Assembly (NCBI RefSeq): GCF_036373705.1
Contig: NC_089866.1
Location: 4,163,001 to 4,227,000 of the forward strand
Reading direction: 5' to 3'
DNA: 64,000 nt
DNA from: Amia ocellicauda
Taxonomy: Eukaryota > Chordata > Actinopteri > Amiiformes > Amiidae
The notes beneath the pieces were generated by a model. The model did not search any database, was not told the origin of the DNA, and saw only the letters and a program-made list of their open reading frames with translations. A program made the position numbers and the translations under genes. Every line of letters begins with the position of its first letter. Within the stretch, counting starts at the first letter, position 1. Of the stretch, positions 52,311 through 64,000 are shown in pieces.

Positions 52311-53468
52311 TCAAGCGGTGGAAGCGCCTCCTGTCTGACCCTCTTGCGGATCCAAGTCGAGCGCCTCGTCCATGTCTGCGATCTCGATGTGCGGCGTCAT
52401 GATGTTCCTGTTGGCTTCGCGGCCGCGCAGCCGGTGGCAGCAGTCTCTCAGCTGGACCTGCAGCCTGTCCCGGCAGGGCTCGTAAAGGAAGACGACGAGC
52501 ACCAGGTCCAGGCAGCTGCCGGAGAAGAGCACGAACTCGGCGACGTTCATCAGGGCCTCCTGCTGGGGCGAGCCGCTCTCCCAGCCGTACTTCTGGCTGG
52601 TCCGATGGAGCAGGACGCAGTAGTAGAACAGCCGGCAGAGCAGCGTCAGCAGGGATACGGCCAGAGACGCGGGACAGGCCTTCAGCTTGGACCATGCGCT
52701 GCCCCCCGACCTCGTGCAGGCGACGAAGCACGTGAGGAGGAGGACAACTTGGGGGATCGCAAATGCGATGCAGAACTTGGTGATGTCGTACGCCCGCACG
52801 GCCTGTAGGGGGTCCAGCTGGCAGTGGAGGTTGTTGTGGAGTAGGTCCTGAAAGCCCAGAAGCCCTGCCAGCAGCATGGAGAAGAGGGCGGCCATGGCGG
52901 CGGTCAGTGCCGCGCACGCCGGCCCGCTGTCCAGCAGCCTCCTCACCAGAGTTGGTCCCTGGGGGATTTCATCGTACATCACGAAGGACACCGCCAGCAC
53001 CTGGAGGAACTGGGAGCTGAGGTGGGCCACATTGAAAAAGAAGGACAGGATGGCACAGCCCAGGCCCGTGGTCTCCAAGTATTTGGGCCGGTGCGCCACC
53101 GCCGATAAGGAGTAGAGGATGACAAAGAGGTCAGAAATGCAAAGGGCACCGAAGAAAGAGTCCACTTTGCTCAGGGCCCGTCTCGTTCTGTAGGCGTGCA
53201 GGAAGGTGTAGAAGATGAAGACAGTGGCGCACAGGCCGGCCAAGATGAAGAACATGTAGCAGTAGTTCGCTCTCGAGGTGATGTCTGACGCTGCAGTGAG
53301 GTCGCTGATGTTGGCTTTCTGTTGCATGCTGGGATACTGCAGGATGGATGCCGGGTGGTGGGCCGTGGAGCTGTAGGTCGTGGAGCTATAGGCCGTGGAG
53401 CTGTAGTCCGTAGAGGTGCTGACTGTGGGGTCGGTGCTCGTCATTGTACTTGATTCGGTGGTGGTCAT
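52311..53468 (-). CDS. orphan seven-helix receptor with degenerate class A motifs
   Basis: This is an intact single-exon frame of 385 residues with seven hydrophobic segments at about 70-92, 104-124, 138-162, 185-206, 232-252, 267-287 and 306-329. Class A traits are SDLF in TM2 (Asp113), a Cys138-Cys216 pair and a TM7/helix 8 stretch CLDLVLVVFLYEPCRDRL. That stretch lines up with GPER1's [18 protein letters not shown], so NPxxY has become DLxxV. DRY is missing (MYDE at 164-167) and TM6 has no CWxP. The N-terminus (1-35) is a Ser/Thr/Tyr-rich 15-bp tandem repeat, probably O-glycosylated. A good acceptor (CTTTCCCCAAG on the - strand, near 53491) implies a 5' non-coding exon. I do not recognise the family; it is not GPR146, which holds this position in human. 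The ligand is unknown. Confidence 0.8.
   Translation of the reverse strand: MTTTESSTMTSTDPTVSTSTDYSSTAYSSTTYSSTAHHPASILQYPSMQQKANISDLTAASDITSRANYCYMFFILAGLCATVFIFYTFLHAYRTRRALSKVDSFFGALCISDLFVILYSLSAVAHRPKYLETTGLGCAILSFFFNVAHLSSQFLQVLAVSFVMYDEIPQGPTLVRRLLDSGPACAALTAAMAALFSMLLAGLLGFQDLLHNNLHCQLDPLQAVRAYDITKFCIAFAIPQVVLLLTCFVACTRSGGSAWSKLKACPASLAVSLLTLLCRLFYYCVLLHRTSQKYGWESGSPQQEALMNVAEFVLFSGSCLDLVLVVFLYEPCRDRLQVQLRDCCHRLRGREANRNIMTPHIEIADMDEALDLDPQEGQTGGASTA
53364..53414 (-). repeat. 15-bp tandem repeat coding Y-S-S-T-A/T
   Basis: Three to four copies of a 15-base unit (GTGGAGCTGTAGGTC and variants on the + strand) encode the YSSTA-type repeats in the extracellular tail of the orphan receptor. 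Copy number could vary between alleles. Confidence 0.75.
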
Positions 53469-53494
53469 TGTGGTTGATTCAGCTTGGCTCGACT

Positions 53495-56300
53495 TGGGGA
53501 AAGAAAAAAATGATACAAATTAAATGTTATGAACCCCAGCCAGTCACAGTGAAAGAGAAGGATTATTCTTTGCGACTCTGGGGCAGCGTCTACCTGTTGA
53601 ATTCTTCCAGTGTGAGAGCCACATCGTTGGTACAATAGTGCCACCTAATGCTGCTTTTCTGATGCCTTCTATCGGCGCCTGCCTGGGCTGCTTAAACCAA
53701 GAAATGTTCTCAACACCGCCGCATGAGTGCTGTGTGGATGAAACTGTGTAAAGTGATGCCCTAGAAACATGGAGCTGGTGGAGCTGACTGACTGGCCTTC
53801 ACAGATGCCCTGGACATCTCCGAGAGGATGAGGGCTGCTGAGGAATGGGAGGGTGTGGGTAGATAATTCAGTCATTTGGAATCTGACACATCTACAGTAA
53901 GCTAAAAGAGGGAAGTGAAAGCATCATTGCCCCTGGTTAAGGTTACTCTCCTGCCTCCTGGAGTGAGCAACTTGACGGGCTGCTTCCTGCCTCTATCGTA
54001 TCTTACAGCTTCGATTCTTGACCTCAGGGTGCTGGGGTGACTGTGTTGGGTGTGTCATCTGTGCTATGAGTGCAGGGATCGCAGCAGTGAAACGCCTTGG
54101 ATTAACAACTGTCAAACTCAAGATTCCCCCAAGAATAATAACAGTATGTGTATATTGTATATATAAGAGCAGAGACGTGCTCAGCTGCTCGTGGTGCATC
54201 AGCTCGCTGTGTTGAAATGGTGGTTTTGGGGGGGGGACGGGGACGCTGCCTACAGGAAAGAGGCTCTGTATGATGTCACCTGGCCAGTGTATAATTAACT
54301 GCTAGGCCACAGACATTTGAGCAATAGAACAGTCTGGAAAAAGTAAAAAACTTTCCATATAGCCTTCCGAAATTACCTGCTAGATACCCGATTAATTTAT
54401 AAACAACAACAACAACCAACAAACATTTTCTAACAAAACAGAGAGAATGAGGTGAAAACATTTGATAACTTGCAGGCATCCTGTTAAACAAAGAGCCACA
54501 TTTCTGCCATTTACAGCCATGTTAAAGACGGCCCATCCTGGTACAGACCTGTCTTTAAGTCATTCCTTCAATCTCTGCAAAATGTCTCTTCTTTTTCTAC
54601 CAATCTTCTTGTAAGCTTGATTTCTAACAGCCCTTTTCAGAAGATGCAACTAGAACATGAGAGAATGTTAACATTTGAAAAGAGAAAAAACGGTCTTTCT
54701 CTGAAACTGGCAGTGCGGAGGAATGAGCCAACAGACTCGCTGTGTTGCCTCCTGTAATGGAAAGCTGGCCCGTCTGCTCTCAATTAACATACTGTCTGGC
54801 TCCCCACCCCCTCACACAAGGACTTTACAGTTTATACAAAATGAAACACCTACTTACCATTTTAATTCTGTTTGCCTTAGTGTTGCTTTTCGGTTTTGTT
54901 TTGGTCGTGTTGTGCTTGGCGCGGCAGGACAGAGTGACGGTGTTTGTTCTCCACACGCAATGAAGAGTCAGAGATTCGCAGATGCTGCTGCAGGAGTCGA
55001 GCTGAAGTGTTTTGAAACAGCAGCCAGACCACATACTTTCGGATTGCTTTTGTTGCCCACGTGACCTCTCTGTGTGTGTGTGTGTTGTTTTGTGTGTGTA
55101 TATGAGTTAATCTGGAAGCTGTCAGGGCGTTTGAAAAATGAAAGCCGCTTCAATTCCTCATTTCACTGCGTTGTAAGCAGAAATGAGAGAACTTCAGATT
55201 CTCTCTGCTGTTCAGAGATGGATGTCTGACTGCTGGGAGCAGAACTCAGTAAAGCAGTGAAGTTTCTGATTCTGAGTGGGGGGATGTTTTAGAAAGTATA
55301 TGCTCCTCTTCTTTTCTTTGCCATCACAATGTTTTCAGTCTTCCTAAAGATGACATCGTATTGGTACCACCAGGAGTAGTTTTGGTTATATTCTTGTGGA
55401 AATGAGCTGCATGGTTCTTGCATTGGGTCTTCTGCAGGTTAATTAAAGCCCGCTCTTTTTGACCCAGTGATGGAGGGCAAAGTGCATAGGCCTACCACGC
55501 TTGGGGAGTTTTGCTGTTCTGTGCACGAGTATGAGCTGAGTTTCTGCAGCGGTCTGGTTCAGCGAGCCCTCAGTCTGCCTCTGCGCTGTTTGTGGACCTG
55601 CTGCTGGGCTGTCTGAGGCAGTGCGTGCTAATTTTAGCTGTGGTTTCGCCTTTGCATTTCCTCCCTCTTCCCTAGGTCTTCTTGTAAAGCTCAGCGCTGT
55701 GCAGACAGCTCTTTCACATTTTGCGTCACCATAAACCCTCCCAACTTGTATGTTATAGCTGTGCTTGAACCACCCTAGTCTGCAAATAACGGTTCCCTCT
55801 GTCAGGCTTTCAGCAGAGCCCTTCATCGGCAGCTGAATTCAGTGAGGACATTGAAAGTATTACGGCTGACAAATGTAATGCCTACACCACATTGGTGATG
55901 GGCTTCATTTAATGTTGCATAAAATGTTTATAAAACTTTATAATCTGTGGCTGTTCGTGGTTATTGCACACTGATTTAAGATAGGATGGCACCGACATAA
56001 ACCAACACACTCAGTGTAATCCTTCCTCTCAGTGCAGGAAGAGGATGTGGCCGTGCAGTATTGAGCTCTTGCTTCCTTGAACTCTCCTCTCCCCCGCCAG
56101 ACCTCCCACCCTTCCTGTAGCGGTGTGGGCCGGGCGTGCCGGGCGGGGCCCTCCGTACAGCAAGTTCAGGGTGGGTGTGTTATGGCCCTGCGGCCCACAC
56201 TGCCCGCGTACGGGGTCTACAGGCCGGTGCTTCCCAGCCAGCATGCTGTGGCTCGCCGCTGCACCTTCAGCTGTGAACAAGAGACACTACAGAATTTCTC
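53495..56300. other. intronic stretch right of the orphan receptor
   Basis: No gene is supported. It presumably contains 5' non-coding sequence and the promoter of the orphan receptor gene. Short GT repeats occur near 55067-55100, and a GC-rich patch near 56080-56250 has no recognisable coding content. Confidence 0.45.
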
Positions 56301-56532
56301 ATACAGTGAGGGGAAAAAAGTATTTGATCCCCTGCTGATTTTGTACGTTTGCCCACTGACAAAGAAATGATCAGTCTATAATTTTAATGGTAGGTGTATT
56401 ATAACAGTGAGAGACAGAATAACAACAAAAAAATCCAGAAAAACGCTTTTCAAAAAAGTTATAAATTGATTTGCATGTTAATGAGTGAAATAAGTATTTG
56501 ACCCCCTATCAATCAGCAAGATTTCTGGCTCC

Positions 56533-56628
56533 CAGGTGTCTTTTATACAGGTAACGAGCTGAGATTAGGAGCACTCTCTTAAAGGGACTCTCCTAATCTC
56601 AGCTCGTTACCTGTATAAAAGACACCTG
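56533..56628. repeat. perfect 39-bp inverted repeat inside the Tc1-like element
   Basis: Arms 56533-56571 (starting CAGGTGTCTTTTATACAGGT) and 56590-56628 are exact reverse complements separated by 18 bases. It lies between the left terminal repeat and the transposase start, in the position of the transposase leader. Confidence 0.95.
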
Positions 56629-56670
56629 TCCACAGAAGCAATCAATCAATCAGATTCCAAACTCTCCACC

Positions 56671-57709
<1,039 letters not shown>

Positions 57710-57789
57710 ACTGGTCATTTCTTTGTCAGTGGGCAAACGTACAAAATCAGCAGGGGATCAAATACTTTTTTCCCTCACTGTATGCCGCA

Positions 57790-60700
57790 CGTGAGAAAAA
57801 CGCGTAAGTGGGAATAATTTTAATATAATCACTTCCTGACAATTAAACTGAGATCAATGTGTCACAAAATATTTTAAGTGAAGTAGGAGTCATCAGTAGG
57901 CTATCTAACTTCCTGAAACATGGAAAACTTCACTTCGTATAGGGATACGGATTAATGAATCTAATACCTAAATAATCATTAGCAACTTCCTGTACTGCGA
58001 CACTGCATTGCGATGGCACACTAGCCAACACCAAATGTTCAAGCTAGACCCCTACAAAGCTGTGCATGATTCAGGTAAGTCGGGTAGAAAAGCAACCCCA
58101 ACATTAATTAAATTACTTTTCTGGGGTCTCTAACCCTAGTGTGGACCAAAATGTAATGCTAGGTTTTTTATCTAAATTTAATTAACCTACATATGACCGT
58201 AGACCATTGCAACCTTAATCTGCCCATCCCTAATGTAAGATTAGCTGGGGCGCATTTCCTAATTTAGGATGTTCCCAAAATCCTAAGACCACACACAAGA
58301 GCTCGGCAAAACCACGGTTCTGTACGGAAAACTGCAGAGATTTAGATCTGGTAACTGTGGCACGTGGCCTGCTCTCTGCGGTTTCTGAAAACCCACACTG
58401 GACAATTACCAATTCTGGGGAATTGGTTCACGCATTCGTTCCTTTTTGTAACTGAAGCCGAGTTGGAAAGAATAATGTGAACAGGTAGCACTGGGTTTAG
58501 GGCAGCCTGATTCAATGGCCGGACTTCCCTGTGGCCACCAGATGGCAGGCCTGTGTCACTCACCAGGGTCTGTGCGTTCTGTGCCGTTAGAGGCAACAAA
58601 TTCCTGAGTCTTCGAGCCAGAGTCTAAACTGATCTTTCTCTTGACATTAAGTGACACTCTGTCTTCAATGTGCTTTTTTCTTTGCTCACCTGCGGGTTCA
58701 GAGGGCACTGACCTCAGGCAGCGCAGATCAGAGGGAGTGTCTGGGGTCTTTGTAACAGGACTACAAGCCCCGGTGTTTTATATTAGCTGGTTTGATGCCA
58801 GAGTTGTCCAGGGTGCACCGAGCACTTCTGTCTTTATTTATTACGTTGCCAGAATGCACTCGAGTGTGTCTGTGTGCCAGAGGGCCCGCCCCTCTGACCT
58901 TCCCCTCGACTCCAGAGCTTCCCAACATCCTCCCTCCTCTCATGAACAGATTCCTCTAATTCTGTGTCACGGTGCACAGTAAGCTTGTTAGACGGACACT
59001 AGTGTGTGTTTCAGTCCGGCGCGGTCACAATGAGAGCCACAGAGCTCTCGGAACAAACGGAGCAGGCGTTACATAATCTCATTTTGCAAAGGAGCGCGGT
59101 CATCTACTCAACAAGATCGCTGCCAGACTATTGTATAATAGGCCTGTCGCTGAGATTATCTGCAGTGAGTTAATGTATCCAAAGTAATAAATCATCTAAC
59201 ACCACTCAATCTGGATGCGCTGCAGCCAGACGTTTCTTTTTGGGGGTTGTCGTAGTCCGGTCCTACTTCTGTCCTGGATGCCATAAAAAGAGGTCACCTA
59301 CGCTGAGACCCTACCATTGAAACTGTAGTGGAATGTGATCCCACATACACAAATGTGATTTAATTTCTCACTTAGTCTTAAAAACTACAACAACAACAAA
59401 AAAATCTGACACGCAGGGGGAAAATAAAAAGCCACAGCTAATGAATTCTCCCAGCAGCTTGCTGAGTCAGTTCTGATATGTGTAAATTTGCAGGATTTAA
59501 ATGTTTTTCTAAGGGGGGAGGTCACAGGGTTCCTGTGTGTGGTTTCGGAGATGCTTTGTGTGGTCTTCGGCTGTCGTGGAATCGACAAATTGAAGCGATT
59601 GTCCAACGAGTGGAGAGCGGCAGCTGTAGTGTTACAGCTCTTTCATCTGATTTCCATCGGTTAACCACAGAGGGGGGGATAGGAGGCTGAACGAGGGGAC
59701 TGACTCTGGTACATTTTGTTTTTGCTGACACAGCTATTGTTTTTTTTCCCTCTTTGTCTAGATTTGTAAAAAGAAAAACGAAATGTAGCTGGCACACTGT
59801 GGGAGGTAGATTGGGTTTCACACATCTGCTGGGCCTGATTTCCTCTCTGCAGGCAGGAGGGCCTGTTTTTGTTATTTGTGGCGGTTTGACAATGGAGCCC
59901 GTCACGATACGTTCGTTATTGATGATCAGAGAGAGCGAGGAAGTGGGCAGCGTGGCTTTTCACACTGCCGACTTACACCTGTAGTAGGACTGGAAGCACT
60001 GGAGGTCAGCTGTTCTGGTCGAGTCCAGGGGCCGTTCTGAATTGGCTCTGTTTAGTCTGTCAGGGACCCTCAGTTTGACTGTCTAAATGGGATTCTGTGA
60101 TTGGCTGGCTGAGCTCCGTGCTGCTTGGAACTGTGGGTAGCTTGTGGTGATATTTTAGGCTGACGTGCGCCTGTGAGGAGCTGCCACCGGAGCCGAGCAA
60201 ATCATCTTGGTGCCCGGTCTGGTGCGAGTCTAAGTCAAACTGCCTCCTCCACAGCAGTCGTTGCTGCTCGGTTGAGCTGAACCTGTTCTAATGACTTGAT
60301 GCAAGGCACCGCTTCCTCCCGCTCCCTATCCAACTATCCAACAAGTTGACATGAAGCCGGCTGTCCTTCCTCCTCGCGCTGCAGCTCTTGGCCCTGGCCG
60401 TGGTGTTGTTCTGTGTTTCCAGAGGATGTGTGGGATTTAAAATGAAGGATGTCGGTGACGGCCAAGCTAAATATTTAACATACGATCAGCAAAGCGAGTG
60501 CGACAGCGGCCGGATCGCTGCTACGGTGGTCTTGTGTAACGCCAGCGCTTGAAGCGTTTCCCTTCACTGTAATGTCTTGACCGTGCTGAAAATGCACACG
60601 GTCAGACTTCAGTACTGATTTATATGATATGCTGCCGTTTTTATTTTTTACTTTTTTTTTTTTTAACAGAGATGGCTGGCTACGTTGTTGATTTGAGTGG

Positions 60701-63420
60701 GGGGATGAAATGCTAAACATGGCAAGACGTTCTCGAATGTTCTCAAAGCTGTCGTCTTCCAAGCGGCTCTCGGCCAAGATATAATTTGCGGCTTCTTCTG
60801 CACAGGCAGTTGTAGCTGAGACGCCACAAATAAAAAGCTACACTGTAGAAACGCAGCTCGAATGTGTGTGACGAGGGAGAGAGAAGGCGAGCTTGAGCTG
60901 CTTAATTGTCTGTAATGGTACCTTACCTCTTTAATTACATGATTATTTGGGATGTCTTCATATTTGTGTAGTGTCTGTGTGCTTGAATCACTGGGATTGA
61001 GATATATTGTTCCTAAAAAAATAAATCCTAGTATAATTGTATTCATAGGAACATTTTATGTTATGGCCTTGTCAAATGACCTGAATTTATTGCTGTCGTT
61101 GTCGCATCCACATTTTGCGCTGCTGCACGCAGATTGCAGCTAGTGGCACAGAAGGGCTTTTTTCATGTCTCAGGGATGCGGAGAGGAGTCGCTGAAAACC
61201 CAGTGACTGCGAGGTATGCTGGGAGATAGCAATAGCGATGTACACCGAAAGCTACGGAGCATCCATTAGTGAATTGTGGGAGAGCAGTAACAGCTGATTA
61301 TGAAATGCTTTTTTTTTGCGAGTAGACTCTCCTAAAAGCAGATTAAAAGACTGCCCTCGATGCACTAATGCTTTCTTCTGGTTGGGCTTAAATTTCATCC
61401 GTTCTAAAGTAATTACAAATCTGGACTGAGGCAGTTTCAGACGAGGATGTAGTGAAATTAAATGGATACAGGACCACAGTGTGGGCCTGAGTCTAACACA
61501 ATCTACAATCATAGTTTATCATTTAAAAATCATGTGGAAGTACTTCTTTTATGCAATGCTTTATTTTGGCGTGACGTCTCTGTCCCCCAACAGAGGTCTT
61601 CTGTCTGTGTGGGGCCAGCGTGGGTGTTTCTCAGCTGATTATTGTTGAGCAACAAGTTCCACTGTGACGTGTCTGACGTCTGAACGATTCCCAGAATGCC
61701 TGGAGTGCATTGTCACGGATGAAGGACAGTCCTCCCCACCCCACATTCACTTCAGAAACTGGTGACTGACTCGCCCTGTCCCTGTCCCTCAGTGCTGCCG
61801 AGCTGCAGGGCGCATCCCCTCGTTATAACAGCCATGGGAACAAACCTCAGGGATGGCGGAGCCCCGATCTAAATTTGGGAGCGCGTGCGGTCGTGTCGGC
61901 GCAGCAGATGGGCAACGAGGCCTAATTAAGCAGCGAGGGAATGCTTTGTGTGGTTTTTCGTCTATAATGTTGGCACCATTCGAAGGCTTTGTGCCGGTAC
62001 TGGAGAGAGAGAAAAAAAAAAAAAAAAAAAGCTCGGCATCAATTGAACAAACATTTTTTTGAAAAACGTTTCCCTCAGGAATTTCCGTTTGTCAGATGTA
62101 TTATGTGACCGGTGTGGGGCACTAGCTCTCACAGCACCGTGCGTATTAGTTACAGTTTAGCAGATCAGCAACTAGAATCTAGTATTCGGCAGAAATGGGG
62201 GGTGAATGTATAATATCAGAGCTTCTGCTGCTTTAGGAGTTGTGCAACATCAATCAGTGTATATTGTTTATAAAATGATTGAAGTTGTAGGCCGCACACC
62301 TGAATTAAACATCTGACGTGTTTATCAGACTGTTTGATCGGTATTAAAAGTGCAAAGCCATTTCCATCTGAGATCAAACTCAGACTTAAATACAGTATTC
62401 ACACAGGCTTGGCAGTCATGTAACAGTGCTCAGAAACAGCCCGGGCACACTGCTGCTTTTGCATCATATTTACAACCGTCATTGAAAGTGCTGGAGAAAA
62501 TTAACCAAAAAAGCAAAACAAAACAAAAATAATCCTTTCAGCAACTCATGCCTCTGTGAATGGAGCCCATTACGCCCGTCTTGTATTATTTAAAATAACA
62601 TTTTCAATGGCTACTGTTTTAACACAGAGGGCTGACCCTATTCAAACTCTCCAACTCAGCCACTGACGGTAATCTCCAGAGGATCTGTCCGGGACTGGCT
62701 TCCTGTTGTACTCGGTGAAAATTTGACGCCCATGAAGCTTTCCTTTTCCCATCCGGGTCTGTGCGGTGGCCTGCCAACCTGCAGGGGGGAAAATGTAGAC
62801 CTCTGGCAACTGCCAAAAATGGAAAGTGCACCATTAAAATAGTTTTTCGTGGACTTTTGGAATTGGACACTTATGTTTATTTTCATATGCTCTCATTGTA
62901 CCATAGAAATGCTATATATCACGATACAGAATTATCAAATGTCATGATACAGAATGATTGTATATCATGGAGAGATGGGAACAGAACAGAATGGAGGGAA
63001 AAATCAGTGTAGCAAAGAAAACCCAGATAAAAGCACAGTGTTAAATATTCCTGTTAGTTTATTGGTTTGACAGTCTTGGACTCAGTATAGGTTTAGTATA
63101 TCATCAATACTAAGGTATCTAAATAGATCTCTGTGAGAAAATAATACTGTAGTTTTGAAGGTCGTTCTCTCGTAAGTTTCTAAGGTACAATATATACAGA
63201 CACTTAATATTGTATATTCACACAATAGCCTTTACATTTTTTTATTATTACATTAGAAGGTAGCTTAACTTCATAAAAATTAAATAAATTCTAAACTCTG
63301 CTGACATAAGTGGGTTTAAAATACTATTTGTTTTATTCATACACACATATACAGTACTTTTTGTTTTAATAATAAAAAATATAGATCTATATATTTTGGT
63401 ACAAATATCGTGTAAATTTA
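57790..63420. other. intronic or intergenic stretch right of the Tc1-like element
   Basis: No gene that I can support. Poly-T near 60648-60664 and poly-A at 62014-62031 may mark retroposon tails. The final 500 bases before 63420 are very AT-rich and could be the 3' UTR of the exon proposed at 63428-63576. Confidence 0.45.
63332..63337 (-). terminator. possible polyadenylation signal for the 63.4-kb exon
   Basis: TTTATT on the + strand is AATAAA on the - strand, about 90 bases after the proposed stop codon at 63428-63430. Confidence 0.35.
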
Positions 63421-63427
63421 TATTGGC

Positions 63428-63576
63428 TCACACATCATAAACGCGGAAGACGGTGTTGCCGTCTGCGGTGCTCGGGATCAAAGATGGGCTGTACCATGTG
63501 TGGATTTCGGCAGGGTGGCACTTGTCGGGGGTACCAGGTCGTAGAATCCAGAGCTCCGAAAGTTCAAAGGCCAGAG
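63428..63576 (-). CDS. possible C-terminal exon of an unrecognised gene
   Basis: On the - strand a good acceptor (TTTGTTTTCATCCGCTCAG, ending at 63577) is followed by 49 codons ending in TGA. The peptide contains ELWILRPGTPDKCHPAEI and ends TVFRVYDV. GC is high only within this stretch and drops sharply at the stop codon, where AT-rich sequence with a polyadenylation signal begins. That pattern looks like a terminal exon plus 3' UTR. I do not recognise the protein. The opposite strand is also open here, so the orientation is not proven; upstream exons would lie beyond the window or in its last 400 bases. Confidence 0.4.
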
Positions 63577-64000
63577 CTGAGCGGATGAAAACAAATAGTA
63601 GCCCAGATTTCTTTATAGAAGCACTGGTTATGATTATGGCATTGCATACGACCAGACATTATTGATCATTGACATTAATCTACTGGGACTCTACACACGA
63701 CCTGGGGTGCTTGGAAGCATCTGTGGCTGTGAATCGTATGGGACTTGTCTTTTCGATCGTATCACAAAGGCAGTCCATAAACGAGTGATGTTAAAATAGA
63801 CTCTTCAAAGCAACGTGCTTTTATATATCATACCGGAGATGCTGCACACTGCACACAATGTTTTACTTCAAGTGATCCTGATCAAACGCATGTCACACTC
63901 AAGGTGTTATCCCACAGTGTGTTGCCCTGAGCTATTGGACCCCTTTACCAAAACCTCACTGTAATGGCAGGATATTCGTTCCCCAGTCAAAGTGTTCTGC

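Noticed and set aside
52306..52917. 203-codon frame on - overlapping the orphan receptor
   Set aside because: It is an out-of-frame shadow rich in Arg/Pro/Gly; the receptor frame has seven helices and a sensible start.
52311..53468. Naming the second receptor GPR146 from synteny
   Set aside because: The residues do not resemble GPR146 as I know it and the key motifs differ; position alone is not enough.

Overview
The window is nuclear DNA of a vertebrate, most likely a ray-finned fish. The signs are split genes with GT-AG introns, a CYP3-family P450 with 13 coding exons, a Tc1-like transposon of the fish type, several fish-style miniature elements and microsatellites. I cannot name the species. 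Much of the annotation was built by hand from splice signals and reading frames, because most coding exons are short.

Layout. (1) 1.5-4.95 kb, + strand: a complete histone H3.3 gene with a CRE/CCAAT/TATA promoter, a long GC-rich first intron and three coding exons. (2) 7.08-7.50 kb, - strand: a small gene that I recognise as uqcc4 (C16orf91/CCSMST1), a mitochondrial complex III assembly factor, with a CCAAT box and an ERR-type element upstream. (3) 8.1-9.2 kb: repeats, including a hAT-like miniature element. (4) 9.9-16.7 kb, + strand: a complete CYP3A-type cytochrome P450 that reads through to 500 residues with no break. (5) 17.9-20.3 kb: decayed retroelement sequence between two copies of a 38-bp direct repeat. 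(6) From 20.4 kb, + strand: the CpG-rich promoter and first exons of a lysine-rich gene that I take to be the C7orf50 orthologue. Its conserved 3' exons are not in the window, so everything to the right probably lies in its intron(s). (7) Nested on the - strand are GPER1 (35.6-36.7 kb, single coding exon) and, at 52.3-53.5 kb, a second single-exon seven-helix receptor that I could not assign. The second receptor has degenerate DRY, CWxP and NPxxY motifs. (8) 56.3-57.8 kb: a full-length Tc1-like transposon with a broken transposase. (9) 63.4-63.6 kb, - strand: a possible terminal coding exon of an unknown gene.

Gene relationships. In human, C7orf50 on 7p22.3 hosts GPER1 and then GPR146 in opposite orientation; the same host/guest layout appears here, but the second guest is a different receptor. 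Human H3-3B, UQCC4 and CYP3A lie on 17q, 16p and 7q, so the order here may reflect an older linkage. The genes do not form a functional pathway: H3.3 is a chromatin protein, UQCC4 is mitochondrial, CYP3A is an ER monooxygenase of xenobiotics and steroids, and GPER1 is an estrogen-responsive receptor. The two long intronic gaps (22-35.6 kb and 37-52 kb) contain no convincing coding sequence, but they hold motif clusters that look regulatory.
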